64,000 nt of DNA from Acidimicrobiia bacterium (lineage in GTDB: Bacteria > Actinomycetota > Acidimicrobiia > Acidimicrobiales > CATQHL01). The notes beneath the pieces were generated by a model. That model searched no databases. It was not told where the DNA came from and saw only the letters and a program-made list of their open reading frames with translations. The stretch covers positions 1-64,000 of the forward strand of contig VXXM01000079.1 of assembly GCA_009835395.1 (NCBI GenBank), written 5' to 3'. Made by a program: the position numbers and the translations under genes. This document shows, piece after piece, positions 40,927 through 49,751 of this stretch (its first letter is position 1; every line of letters starts with the position of its first letter).

Positions 40927-41597
40927 CAGATGTAGCCGTGCTTCTCGAGCCCCTCGGCGGGGGAGAGGCCGCGGCGCATGTCCTCCCGCACCAGGTCCTC
41001 GCCTGCCATCACGGTCTCGGAGTCCGCCAGCACTTGCTCCGCCTCGCCTGCGGGGATCACGAGGATGCCGTCGAAGTCGGCGTGGATCACGTCGCCGGGG
41101 TGGATCTCCACGTCGCCGATGGTCACGGGCACCTGCGTGGCCGCCATCTCCCAGCGGCCGATGGCGTTCAGCGGCGACATGTCGCGGTAGAAGACCTGCA
41201 GCCCGATGTCGCGCAGCCCGTCGGTGTCGCGCAGGTTGCCGTCGAGGATGACGCCCACGCAGCCGTGCACCTGCGCGGCGTTGCCGGTGAGTTCGCCGAA
41301 GTGGCCGACGGGGCTGTCGCGGTTGACCGACACCAACACATCATCGGGCTGGATGCCGTCGAACATCCGCAGGTATGACTGGATGCGCCCGACGCCCTCG
41401 TCCCACGGCAGGTGCTCGGCGATGGGGACGCCCAGAACCGTGCGGGCGATGCCGACGATCCGCTGGGTGGGGAACAGCGGCCTGAGGTACGACGGCAGGA
41501 CGCGCTCTTCGCGGCCGCCCCGGTAGATGGCGTCGCAAACCGCCGTCATGGGTATGCGCCGGAAGCGCTCGCACAGCTCCGCCCGAGGTATCGCCAT
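40926..41597 (-). CDS. RraA-family protein (HMG/CHA aldolase or oxaloacetate decarboxylase-like)
   Basis: This 223-residue RraA-like protein has VGIARTVLGVP, the substrate- and metal-binding GNAAQVHGCVGVILDGNLRDTDGL with the conserved R-D pair, and HADFDGILVIPAGEAEQVL. The family includes 4-hydroxy-4-methyl-2-oxoglutarate aldolases and oxaloacetate decarboxylases as well as RNase E inhibitors. The enzyme form is more likely here because it heads an operon with E1 and a lipoyl carrier: it could release pyruvate or another 2-oxoacid for E1. It shares 1 nt with the lipoyl gene. Confidence 0.85.
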   Translation of the reverse strand: MAIPRAELCERFRRIPMTAVCDAIYRGGREERVLPSYLRPLFPTQRIVGIARTVLGVPIAEHLPWDEGVGRIQSYLRMFDGIQPDDVLVSVNRDSPVGHFGELTGNAAQVHGCVGVILDGNLRDTDGLRDIGLQVFYRDMSPLNAIGRWEMAATQVPVTIGDVEIHPGDVIHADFDGILVIPAGEAEQVLADSETVMAGEDLVREDMRRGLSPAEGLEKHGYI

Positions 41598-41689
41598 GGC
41601 GCCGAACGTACTCCAACGTGGGTATCGGCGGGACGGGCACGCCGCGTCTACAGTCTCCGAACCGACCGCGAACAGCCTCGGGAGGGCCC

Positions 41690-42109
41690 ATGAAGCGCGT
41701 CTACGAGGTCCCGGACGGACCGCCGGGCCATCCGTTCCTGTCGCCGGTGATCAGGGCGGGGGATTTCGTCTTCGTGTCGGGCAACGCCGGGCTCTTGCCG
41801 CGCAGTTCGGCGACCGCCGGGGACGGCAGTTGGCAGCCGGGCGCCCTCGTGGAGGGGGGCATCGAGGCCGAGACCCGCCAGACATTGGAAAACATCAAGA
41901 CGGCCCTCGAGGCCGCCGGCGCACAGCTGTCCGACGTGGTCAAGGTCAACACGTTCCTGCGCGACGTCGACCGCCACTTCGGTGCCTACAACAAGGTCTA
42001 CCTGGAGTACTTCCCGACCGAGCCACCCACCCGCACAACCGTCGGAGCGAAGATCTACGGAAACATCCTCGTCGAGATCGAGTGCGTGGCCTACGCACCG
42101 GAGTCCTGA
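41690..42109 (+). CDS. Rid-family (YjgF/UK114) protein
   Basis: This 139-residue protein of the Rid superfamily has a core of FLSPVIRAGDFVFVSGNAG, ETRQTLENIKTALEAAGAQLSDVVKVNTFLRD, and PTRTTVGAKIYGNILVEIECVA. In RidA the last conserved Arg binds the carboxylate of enamine/imine intermediates, and R-T-T-V keeps such an Arg here. Members hydrolyse reactive 2-aminoacrylate-type imines released by PLP enzymes. The next gene, 3 nt downstream, is a PLP-dependent D-amino-acid dehydratase homologue, so a damage-control role fits. GGAGGG precedes the ATG at 41690. Confidence 0.88.
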   Translation: MKRVYEVPDGPPGHPFLSPVIRAGDFVFVSGNAGLLPRSSATAGDGSWQPGALVEGGIEAETRQTLENIKTALEAAGAQLSDVVKVNTFLRDVDRHFGAYNKVYLEYFPTEPPTRTTVGAKIYGNILVEIECVAYAPES

Positions 42110-42112
42110 GCC

Positions 42113-43414
42113 ATGAGCAGCCGAACAGCCGGCTGGAGCCGGCACTACGACCTAGCCAACGCCGATCTCGGCTGGCAGTACAAGGGTTGGCTGCTGTCAC
42201 CGGGCGCCGCCGACCTCGATTCAGTCGCCTCGGCGGGGCTGAACCTGTTCGCCGACGACTTCATGTTCCCGGTGATGGTGATCTCCCACAGCGATCTGAT
42301 GCACAACATCGATGTCGTCGCCCGGTTCTGCGCTGACAGTGGCGTGTCGCTGGCCCCGCACGGCAAGACGACCATGTCGCCCGAGTTGTCACACCTGCAG
42401 CTCGAGGCGGGCGCCTGGGCCATCACCGCCTCGACGGGTAGCCAGGCGCGCATCTTCCGGGCCTTCGACATCGGTCGGATCCTCATCGCGCACCAGGTCG
42501 TGGATCCGGCAGCGGTCACCTGGATGGCCGACGAGCTCGACGCCCATCCGGACGTGGACTTGCTGTGCCTGATCGACTCCGTCGAATGCGTCGACCTGAT
42601 GGAGGCGGCACTGGCCGGACGACCCGCAGGGCGGCCCATCGACGGGCTCGTGGAGCTGGGCATGATGGCAGGCCGAACCGGCTGCCGCACGATCGACGGT
42701 GCGGTGCAGGTGGCCGAGCGGATCGCCGCCTCCGACCGGATCCGCCTGGTCGGGGTGGAGGGCTACGAGGGCATCCTGCACTTCCACGGCGACGACTTCA
42801 GCGAGGTCGACGAGTTCCTCCACCGCATGCGGGAGCTCACCGAGCGACTCGCCGCAGCCGGGCACTTCGACCATCTCGAGGAGGTGATCGTCACCGCCGG
42901 CGGCAGCATGTTCCCCGACCGGGTGGTGGAGATCCTGGGCAGCGGCTGGGACATCGGCCGGCCGGTGCGGCCGGTGATCCGCCCCGGTGGCTACGCCACG
43001 CACGACTCGAAGATGTACACCGACTCGGGCCCGTTCGGCGTGCGGGCGCCGATGGACACCTACCCGGCCCTGCGCCCCGCGCTGACGTTGTGGTCCTACG
43101 TGGTCTCCCGGCCGGAACCCGATCTGGCCCTGCTCGGCTTCGGCAAGCGCGACGGCTCCTACGACGTTGACCTGCCCATGCCCGAGGTGCTCCGCCGCGG
43201 CGGCGAGATGTACGACATCGCCGGCCGACTCAAGGTGTTCGAACTCAACGACCAGCACGCCTTCGTGCGCATCGCCCCAGGATTCGACCTCAGAGTCGGC
43301 GACCAGGTGGGATGCGGGATCAGCCACCCCTGCACCTCGTTCGAACGCTGGCGGGCCATCCCCGTCACCGACGACGACCACGACATCGTCGGCTCCGTGC
43401 GTACGTTCTTCTAG
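42113..43414 (+). CDS. D-serine dehydratase / D-threonine aldolase-like PLP enzyme (DSD1 type)
   Basis: This 433-residue alanine-racemase-fold PLP enzyme has its PLP lysine at K85 in LAPHGKTTMSPEL. The central barrel (LVELGMMAGRTGCRTIDGAVQVAERIA) and a C-terminal domain with SHPCTSFERW supply the His and Cys that bind zinc in eukaryotic-type D-serine dehydratases. The reaction is likely removal of ammonia from a D-hydroxy amino acid to give a 2-oxoacid. It is coupled to the Rid gene and divergent from the RraA operon. Confidence 0.85.
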   Translation: MSSRTAGWSRHYDLANADLGWQYKGWLLSPGAADLDSVASAGLNLFADDFMFPVMVISHSDLMHNIDVVARFCADSGVSLAPHGKTTMSPELSHLQLEAGAWAITASTGSQARIFRAFDIGRILIAHQVVDPAAVTWMADELDAHPDVDLLCLIDSVECVDLMEAALAGRPAGRPIDGLVELGMMAGRTGCRTIDGAVQVAERIAASDRIRLVGVEGYEGILHFHGDDFSEVDEFLHRMRELTERLAAAGHFDHLEEVIVTAGGSMFPDRVVEILGSGWDIGRPVRPVIRPGGYATHDSKMYTDSGPFGVRAPMDTYPALRPALTLWSYVVSRPEPDLALLGFGKRDGSYDVDLPMPEVLRRGGEMYDIAGRLKVFELNDQHAFVRIAPGFDLRVGDQVGCGISHPCTSFERWRAIPVTDDDHDIVGSVRTFF

Positions 43415-43426
43415 GCCGCCTCGGAT

Positions 43427-44920
43427 TCAGGCGAAGACAGTCGGCCGCAGGCCGGCGATGTCGTCGTCGAGGGGGAAGAACGGACGCTGCATCCGCTCGA
43501 ACGGCAGTGATCGCACCGAGGCGGGCGTGGGTCCGGGGGAGTCGATGACGATCACGGGGGCGTCCGGGTACACCATCCGGTAGTTCATCGGGTTCTTGGC
43601 CACGGCGAACTTCGGGGTGAGTGCGTCCACGCCCACCGAGGTGTACTGCTCGCCGGTCCACTCGTAGGTGGGATGGGTGGCGATGACGATCAGCAACCCG
43701 CCGGACCGCAAGACCGCCGTCGGGCCCATCTCGCCGATCACACCCTCCCAGATGCCGCCCTCGTAGACGAAATCGCCGTCGGTGAGCGCCTCCACGATGC
43801 CGGTCACGGTGATCGCTTCGCCCCAGCGCGGATCCAGTTGGTGGCCCAGCCGGACCGTCACCGCCGCGTCGATACCTGCGGCGTGGCATTGCGCGGCCGC
43901 CGCGGGGTCCACCACCGGGGCGACGGACACCGCATCCGGCGCGTGCCGCAGCAACGCTGCGATGCAGGCCACGCTGTCGCCGGCTGCGCCGCCCCCGCAG
44001 GCGTCGGCGGTCTCCATCAGCACGATCGGCTGGTCGTCGATCGCCAGGCCTTGCCGGACGGCCTCGGCGGGGCTCGACATGGCCGGCTCGAACTCGTGGC
44101 GCCGCTGCCAGTACTCCTCGGCGAGCGCGACCGCTGCCTGCCGGGCACCGGCGGCGTCGCCGTCGGTGATGACGAGCCCGCCGCTGCCCATGCCGGGGCG
44201 GTCGATGAACGGATGGACCAGGAACATGCTGGTGGAGAGCACGTCGGGGCGTTCCTCCAGCGCCTTGGCCTTGCGCATCATGTCGGCGAACGGGCCGTCG
44301 CCCTCGGTGGAGCCGTTGACAGCGCCCGTCAACACCGGCACCTTGGCCATCACCATCGTCGGGTGTGCCGCGCCGACGGCGGTATCGACGATCAGCGAGG
44401 CACCGCGCCGGCCGGTGGTGTAGGCGTCACGGTGGGGGTAGGTCTCCCAGGCGACCAGCCCGTCGGCGTTGGTGACCATGTCCTCGGTGACGTGTGCGTG
44501 GAGGTCGAGAGTGGCAACGATCGGGACCTCGGGACCGACGAGGGCGCGGGCGCGCGCCAGCAGGTCGCCCTCGATGTCGTGCACCGTCTCGGACACGGCG
44601 GCGCCGTGCAGTGCCAGCAGCACTGCGTCGACCGGCACAACCGCCTCGAGAGCCGCCAGAAGATGGCGGCGGAGCGTCTCGTAACACTCGGTGGTGAGTG
44701 GCCCGCCGGGGCTCGTCGAGGCGAACAGCAGGGGTACGGGTTGCGCTCCCCGCTCGGCCAGCACCTCCAGCATCCCGCCCATCACACCCCCGGCGACCTC
44801 CAGAACGTCGTCGCCGTAGCGGAGTTCGAATCGCTCGAAGGCGGCGACGTCGATCGGCTGCCCGCCGAAGTCGTTGCACTCGGTCAGGATCCCGCCGACC
44901 GCCACGCGTGGTGAGGGCAT
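43427..44920 (-). CDS. M81-family (MlrC / microcystinase C-like) hydrolase
   Basis: This 497-residue M81 family protein begins VAVGGILTECNDFGGQPIDVAAFERFEL. It has the conserved LLALHGAAVSETVHDIEGDLLARARALVG, the metal-site motif ATLDLHAHVTEDMV with DLHAH, and VHPFIDRPGMGSGG. The C-terminal half ends with THPTYEWTGEQYTSVGVD. MlrC hydrolyses small linear peptides; many bacterial homologues have unknown amide substrates. It lies 33 nt after the amidohydrolase on the same strand, at the end of an ABC-importer transcript. Confidence 0.88.
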   Translation of the reverse strand: MPSPRVAVGGILTECNDFGGQPIDVAAFERFELRYGDDVLEVAGGVMGGMLEVLAERGAQPVPLLFASTSPGGPLTTECYETLRRHLLAALEAVVPVDAVLLALHGAAVSETVHDIEGDLLARARALVGPEVPIVATLDLHAHVTEDMVTNADGLVAWETYPHRDAYTTGRRGASLIVDTAVGAAHPTMVMAKVPVLTGAVNGSTEGDGPFADMMRKAKALEERPDVLSTSMFLVHPFIDRPGMGSGGLVITDGDAAGARQAAVALAEEYWQRRHEFEPAMSSPAEAVRQGLAIDDQPIVLMETADACGGGAAGDSVACIAALLRHAPDAVSVAPVVDPAAAAQCHAAGIDAAVTVRLGHQLDPRWGEAITVTGIVEALTDGDFVYEGGIWEGVIGEMGPTAVLRSGGLLIVIATHPTYEWTGEQYTSVGVDALTPKFAVAKNPMNYRMVYPDAPVIVIDSPGPTPASVRSLPFERMQRPFFPLDDDIAGLRPTVFA

Positions 44921-44953
44921 GTTCCGGCCTCCTCTCCTCTGGCTCGCCGGTCG

Positions 44954-45820
44954 TCAGTCCAGGCCGTAGGCCCGGCAGGCGGATCGCCATTGCAGGTCCT
45001 CGGTGGCCTCGGCGTCCAGCGGAGCGATGAGCGCCTCGAAGGCCTCGACCTGGCGCGGGTAGCCGCCGCCGACGTTGCACACCGGCCAGTCGCTGCCGAA
45101 CATCAGGCGCCCGGAACCGAAGGACTCGAGGGCCACCTCGAAGGCGCCGCGCAGGTCGTCGGGCGTCCAGTCGGCGTGCGGCGTGACGTTGTGAAGCCCC
45201 GAGACCTTGGCGAACACGTTCGGGAAGCTCGCCACCGCGCCCATCAACTCCACCCAGCGCGGGAAGTCGTCGGTGCCGATGGGTGGCTTGTTCAGGTGGT
45301 CGATCACGATGTGGAGGTCGCCGACCGCACTCGCCAGGGTGGGCACGTGCTCGAGGTGGCGCAACTGCACCCCCACGAAGTCGTAGGCCATCCCGTGCTC
45401 CGCCAGCACGCTCAGGCTCTCGCCGACCTCCGGTCGCAGCACCCAGTCGGGGTCGGGCTCGTCGTGGATCAGGTGACGGATCCCCACGACCGGCCCGGCG
45501 GCCTGCAGGGCGTCCAGTGCCGCGGGTGCGCTCTCGGGGTCGAGCAGGTCGAACCAGCCGACGACGGCGGTGACCCGGTTGCCGGCAGCCGTCACGGCGA
45601 GCATGGCCTCGGTGTCGGCGAGGCTGTTCTCGGCCTGGACGAGAATCGCTTCGGTCACACCTGCGGCCTCGATGTGCTCCCGTGCCTCGTCAACGCGGAA
45701 CGTCCTACGGAGTTGGTGGAACGCCGGCGGCAGGTCGGCGTCCAGCCAGGCGTATTCGCACTGGTCGAGGTCCCACTGGTGGAGGTGGGTGTCGATGAGC
45801 CGGGTGGCGGTTTCAGACAT
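44954..45820 (-). CDS. Amidohydrolase (fuconolactonase / TIM-dicarboxylate hydrolase-like)
   Basis: This 288-residue amidohydrolase-2 family barrel has its metal site at DTHLHQWDL near residue 10, GIRHLIHDEPDPDWVL in the middle, VIDHLNKPPIG, and the C-terminal MFGSDWPVCNVGGGY. It resembles L-fuconolactonase-type sugar-lactone hydrolases. I chose the ATG at 45820 (GGAGG 8 nt upstream) over the track start at 45862. It stands between the sugar-type importer and the M81 gene on the same strand. A lactone or dicarboxylate substrate taken up by the importer is plausible but unproven. Confidence 0.85.
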   Translation of the reverse strand: MSETATRLIDTHLHQWDLDQCEYAWLDADLPPAFHQLRRTFRVDEAREHIEAAGVTEAILVQAENSLADTEAMLAVTAAGNRVTAVVGWFDLLDPESAPAALDALQAAGPVVGIRHLIHDEPDPDWVLRPEVGESLSVLAEHGMAYDFVGVQLRHLEHVPTLASAVGDLHIVIDHLNKPPIGTDDFPRWVELMGAVASFPNVFAKVSGLHNVTPHADWTPDDLRGAFEVALESFGSGRLMFGSDWPVCNVGGGYPRQVEAFEALIAPLDAEATEDLQWRSACRAYGLD

Positions 45821-45926
45821 GGTCTCGGCCTCCGGATGATGTTCGGGCAGGATGGCGTTCACGGGCTCGAGCGACGCGACGGCGCCGCTTGCTGCCGGCA
45901 GGCGATGGGCTGTGCACGGCCACCCC

Positions 45927-46733
45927 TCACTTGGTGGCGCCCGCGGTGAGGCCGCGGACGAAGTACCTCTGCAGCAGCAGGTAGAACACCAGCACCGGGA
46001 TCGACACGAAGAGCATGTAGCTGAAGAGCTGCCCGTAGTTCACGTCGAACTGCCCGACCGACCGGAACAACCCGACGGTGACCGTGTTGCCCTGCAGCGG
46101 ACCCAGCAGCACCAGCGGGGGCAGGAACTCGTTCCACACCCAAACCCCGCAGATCACCAGCACGCTCGCCGTGGCCGGCCGCAGCAGCGGCAGGATCACC
46201 GACCAGTAGATGGATGCCAGGGAGGCGCCGTCTATCGAGGCCGCTTCGGCCAGCTCCCTCGGGATCGACCGCATGAAGCCGCGATACACGAGCACGGCGA
46301 ACGGGGCGTAGTAGGCGCACAGGAACAGGATGAGTCCCGGGAAGCTGTTCTCCAGCCCGACGTACTTCAGCACCCGGAACACCGGGATCAGGATCACCGG
46401 AGTCGGCAGGATCAGGCCGAAGAGAATGACGGTGCCGACGGTGTTGCTGATCCAGCTGTTGGACATGTGGAGGGCGAACGCCAGCATCGAGGACACGACC
46501 ATGATCAGGGCGATCGTCGAACCCGTGATGAGCAGCGAGTTCACCAGCCCGCCGGTCACGTCCCCGACGCTGAGCACCCCCGACATGCCGTCCAGGGTCG
46601 GACCGATGGGCGGCTTGGCCGGCGATCGCAGGATCTCGGGGTCGGTCTTGAAGGCGTTGGCGATCACCAGGTACAGGGGGAACAGGAAGAAGGCCGAGAC
46701 GACGATCGCCAGCAGTGCCCGGAGCTGGCGCAT
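45927..46733 (-). CDS. Carbohydrate-type ABC importer permease 2 (MalG/UgpE-like)
   Basis: This 268-residue inner-membrane permease has six membrane segments and the EAA loop ELAEAASIDGASLASIYWSVILPLLRPA, the contact site for the ATPase. The N-terminus MRQLRALLAIVVSAFFLFPLYLVIANAFK is typical of MalG-type subunits. It starts at an ATG that shares one base with the upstream permease stop (TGATG). The track entry at 45927-47462 is a frame fusion; only the last 268 residues are real. No ATPase gene is in the operon. Confidence 0.9.
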   Translation of the reverse strand: MRQLRALLAIVVSAFFLFPLYLVIANAFKTDPEILRSPAKPPIGPTLDGMSGVLSVGDVTGGLVNSLLITGSTIALIMVVSSMLAFALHMSNSWISNTVGTVILFGLILPTPVILIPVFRVLKYVGLENSFPGLILFLCAYYAPFAVLVYRGFMRSIPRELAEAASIDGASLASIYWSVILPLLRPATASVLVICGVWVWNEFLPPLVLLGPLQGNTVTVGLFRSVGQFDVNYGQLFSYMLFVSIPVLVFYLLLQRYFVRGLTAGATK

Positions 46734-47695
46734 CACAACTCCACCTCGCGGCGCCGCAGCACCCGGAGCGAGATGACCGTTGTCGCCGCGGTGATCACCA
46801 GCAACAACACCGCCATCGACGAGGCCAGGCCGGCGCGATTCTGGGTGAACCCGGCGCGGATGATCGCCAGCCCGACGGTCTCCGACGAACGTCCCGGTCC
46901 ACCCCCCGTCAACGCCACGACGTGGTCGTAGAGCTTCAGGGCGGAGATGAGCGAGATCAGGGTCGTGATGGTCACCGCGGGCGCCACCAGCGGCCAGGTG
47001 ATGAGGCGGAACCGCAGGTATCCCGAGGCACCGTCGATGGAGGCCGCCTCGTAGAGGTCGGTCGGGATGGCCCGGAGCGAGGCCACGTAGATGACGGTGG
47101 CGAACGCGATGAGCTGCCACGCCAGTGCCAAGCCGACCGACACGACGGCCAGATTGGGGGAGGCGATCCACTCCGGTCCGGGGATCCCCAGCGCCTCGAG
47201 CGCGTTGTTCAGCGAGCCGTCGTTGGCCAGCGTCCAGCGGAACGTCAGGCCCACGACGAGGGGACTGAGGACGAACGGCGCGAACAGGATGATGCGCAAC
47301 GTCGTGTAGAGCCGCGACCCTGCGTCCAGCAGCACCGCGAAGAGCAACCCCAGAGCGTTGGGGATGACAACCGAGGCGGCGGCGATCAGGAGGGTGACGT
47401 AGAGGGCGTGGCGGAAGTCGCCGCTCTCCCAGAGCTTGGCGTAGTTGCTGAAGCCCACCCACGAGATCTCGTCCCGCAGGAAGTTCACGTCGTTGAGGCT
47501 GTAGTGGACGGTGATGCCGATGGGCGCCACCACCAGCGCTGCGAACAGCGCCGTGGTGGGCGCGCCCATCGCCATCAGCCCGAAGCTGCGCCGCCCCGCG
47601 CCGGGCGGCCGGCTGCGCCCTCCGGCTCGACGGCCGGAGGGGCGCTCGGCGCGACTCCGCCCCGGCAGGAGGGTGCTCCTGGCGGCGGAGGTCAA
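46733..47695 (-). CDS. Carbohydrate-type ABC importer permease 1 (MalF/UgpA-like)
   Basis: This MalF-type permease of about 320 residues has a membrane start at APTTALFAALVVAPIGITVHYSLND and the EAA loop DLYEAASIDGASGYLRFRLITWPLVAPA. ALTGGGPGRSSETVGLAIIRAGFTQNRAG is a normal sugar-importer permease ending. The start is uncertain: the track ATG at 47773 overlaps the binding-protein gene by 68 nt, a TTG at 47695 lies just after its stop, and an in-frame ATG lies at 47575. No clear SD favours one. I list 47695 because the Arg-rich stretch preceding the first helix suits a permease N-terminus. Confidence 0.85.
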   Translation of the reverse strand: MTSAARSTLLPGRSRAERPSGRRAGGRSRPPGAGRRSFGLMAMGAPTTALFAALVVAPIGITVHYSLNDVNFLRDEISWVGFSNYAKLWESGDFRHALYVTLLIAAASVVIPNALGLLFAVLLDAGSRLYTTLRIILFAPFVLSPLVVGLTFRWTLANDGSLNNALEALGIPGPEWIASPNLAVVSVGLALAWQLIAFATVIYVASLRAIPTDLYEAASIDGASGYLRFRLITWPLVAPAVTITTLISLISALKLYDHVVALTGGGPGRSSETVGLAIIRAGFTQNRAGLASSMAVLLLVITAATTVISLRVLRRREVEL

Positions 47696-47705
47696 GTTGG
47701 TTGGT

Positions 47706-49496
47706 TTAGCCGGAGAGGTCTTCGAGGGCGTCCTGGAGGGCCTGCGCGGCCTCCTCCGCCGACCTGCCCGCAAGCATCTCCTGGGCCTGGATCCAGATTT
47801 CGTTCTGGAGGCCCGCCACCAGGGCGTCGTCGCCCACCTCGAAGGTGTAGAAGGCGACCTGCTGCGCGTCCGGATCAGCGAGGATCTCGATGACCTCGGT
47901 GATCAGCGGGTGCAACTCGACGTCGTCGGGCAGCACGAACAGCTTGTTGTTGGCGATGTGCGCGTCACGGATCAGGTCGTCGAGGTTCGTCTCGACGTTC
48001 GTGGCGAACTCCACCGAGAACAGCCGCGCCGCCTCCGGATCAGGGGTAGCGGCCGAGATGGCCGGGCCACCCGACGTGTACGTCGCCAGGCGCTTGGTTC
48101 CGTCGAGGGTGGGCATCGGGAAGATGCCGATCTCGAACGGATGGTCCATGGGCACCGCCCCTGCGAAGAAGCTGCCCATCGGGTACATCGCCGCGGCGCC
48201 GTCGAGGAACGTCTGCTGCAGATCCGCGTAGCCGAGGTTCAACTCCTCGCCGGTGAGCCAGCCGGCCGCGACCAGCTGCTCGTACGGCCGCAGGGCCTCC
48301 ACGAAGATCGGGTCGGTGAAGCTGGCCTCACCGGTGCGCAGCCTCTGGTTGAACGTGGGATCCGCGCCCGTCACGTTGAGCGAGGCCAGGTTCATGATCG
48401 GCCAGCCTGCGGCCCAGGCATCGCCCCCGGCGCCGCCGATGACGAACGGGGTCTCACCCGATGCGGCGATCGCCAGGGCCGCGTTGATGAACTCTTCCCA
48501 GGTCTCCGGCTCGGACGTGATGCCGGCCGCGTCGAACATGTCCTTGTTGTAGAACACGCCCGACTCGTAGACCGTCAGCATCGGCAGCGCGTACTGCTTG
48601 CCGTCGGTGTAGCCGAGGCCCACCGGGTCGATGAACCGCTCCAGGTCCTCCGGCTCAAACGGCAGGAGCAGGCCCTCGGCGATGAACTCCGCGGTGGAGA
48701 AGTTGCTCATCATGATGTCGGGGAGTTGGTCGGTTGCGGCCAGCTGCTTGAGGAAGTCGCCGATGTTGAGGTCGGGAGCCACGATCTTGTTGATCTTGAA
48801 CTGCGGGAAGTCCGCCACCGTGCGGGCGATGGCGTCGTCCCAGAACTCCGCCGGCAGGTTCGGCGTCTCGAAGACCAGGAAGTCCAACTCGATCAGCTCG
48901 GCAGCGGGTGCGGCTGCTGCCGCTTCGGCCTCGGCCGCGGCCGCTGCTGCCGCCTCGGCCTCGGCCCGAGCCTCGTCGGCTTCGGCCTGCGCGGCCTCTG
49001 CCTCGGCCTGCGCGGCGGCTGCGGCCTCCCGAGCCTCGTCGGCTTCGGCCTGCGCGGCCTCTGCCTCGGCCTGCGCGGCCGCGGCCTCCGACAGCGCTGC
49101 GTCGGCGGCGGCCTGCGCGTCGGCGAGCGCTGCTTCGGCCGCGGCCACCGCTGCCTCATTGCCCTCGGCGGTGGCCTGTGCAAGATCGGCGGCGGCCTGC
49201 GCCGCCTCAGCTGCAGCCTGAGCCGCCTCTGACGCGGCGAGCCCCGCGTCAGCTGCGGCCTCTGCGGCGGCGGCGTCGGCGATCCCGGTGGCGGCGTCGG
49301 CCTGTGCACTCCGAACCCCCGCCGCCGTCGCCTCAACCTCGGTCATCGCCTCGGCCGCTGCGGCGGCAGCGCTCCGGGCCTCGGCCATTGCCGCGTCAGC
49401 GGCCTCCGAGCCTGAGTCGTCTGCCGCGCACGCCGCTGCCAGAAGCGTCAACACGAGCAGCGCCGCAAGAACTCCGCTCTTCCTCAGGTGTCTCAT
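47706..49496 (-). CDS. Carbohydrate-type ABC substrate-binding lipoprotein with long Ala-rich tether
   Basis: This 596-residue lipoprotein starts at the ATG at 49496 (GGAGG upstream) with signal peptide MRHLRKSGVLAALLVLTLLAAAC and lipidated C23. Residues about 30-200 are a low-complexity Ala/Glu/Gln-rich stretch with A-x-A-E-A-x-x-A-Q-A repeats, probably a continuous helix or coiled coil. After that comes a family 1 (MalE-like) binding domain: LIELDFLVFETPNLPAEFWDDAIARTV, YALPMLTVYESGVFYNKDMFDAAGI, then GAAAMYPMGSFFAG. Family members normally start the domain within about 10 residues of the Cys. The tether matches the one in the divergent family 5 binding protein at 49752. Confidence 0.88.
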   Translation of the reverse strand: MRHLRKSGVLAALLVLTLLAAACAADDSGSEAADAAMAEARSAAAAAAEAMTEVEATAAGVRSAQADAATGIADAAAAEAAADAGLAASEAAQAAAEAAQAAADLAQATAEGNEAAVAAAEAALADAQAAADAALSEAAAAQAEAEAAQAEADEAREAAAAAQAEAEAAQAEADEARAEAEAAAAAAAEAEAAAAAPAAELIELDFLVFETPNLPAEFWDDAIARTVADFPQFKINKIVAPDLNIGDFLKQLAATDQLPDIMMSNFSTAEFIAEGLLLPFEPEDLERFIDPVGLGYTDGKQYALPMLTVYESGVFYNKDMFDAAGITSEPETWEEFINAALAIAASGETPFVIGGAGGDAWAAGWPIMNLASLNVTGADPTFNQRLRTGEASFTDPIFVEALRPYEQLVAAGWLTGEELNLGYADLQQTFLDGAAAMYPMGSFFAGAVPMDHPFEIGIFPMPTLDGTKRLATYTSGGPAISAATPDPEAARLFSVEFATNVETNLDDLIRDAHIANNKLFVLPDDVELHPLITEVIEILADPDAQQVAFYTFEVGDDALVAGLQNEIWIQAQEMLAGRSAEEAAQALQDALEDLSG

Positions 49497-49751
49497 GGGT
49501 CCTCCAGTCGCGGAATTCTTGCCCGATGCCGCCCTGCCCGCGAACAAGACTTGTCGGCGGCAACGAGAAACTGCCGGGGGCACAGTAACCGGTGCTCCGC
49601 TGTGTGGGAAATGAGTAGCTCGTTGCTCGCGGCAACCTCCGACGGCTACGCATGAGCGGGAAAAACAGGGCTGTACTACAGTGCCGATCGCCGGCGCCAC
49701 TGGGGGGAGGCGCCCCTCCTTCCGTTACGGCGTTGGCGGAAGGAGATCACT
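49497..49751. promoter_or_regulatory. Divergent promoter region between two ABC importer operons
   Basis: These 255 nt separate the two divergent lipoprotein genes. The part around 49600-49680 is less GC-rich than the flanks (GAAATGAGTAGCTCGTTG, GAAAAACAGGGCTGTACTA) and is the probable site of one or both promoters. No exact palindrome or riboswitch-like structure was found. Shared regulation of both importers from here is possible. Confidence 0.4.

Noticed and set aside
39113-41251. 712-aa plus-strand ORF
   Set aside because: It crosses the antisense of E1alpha, an SDR, the lipoyl gene and RraA, all of which have clear family motifs and coupled starts.
48893-49588. Ala-rich region as DNA repeat, CRISPR or coding on both strands
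   Set aside because: Repetition follows the protein pattern (GCC/GAG codons) of the lipoprotein tether, not a fixed repeat-spacer DNA unit; the ORFs opposite are Arg/Pro low-complexity.
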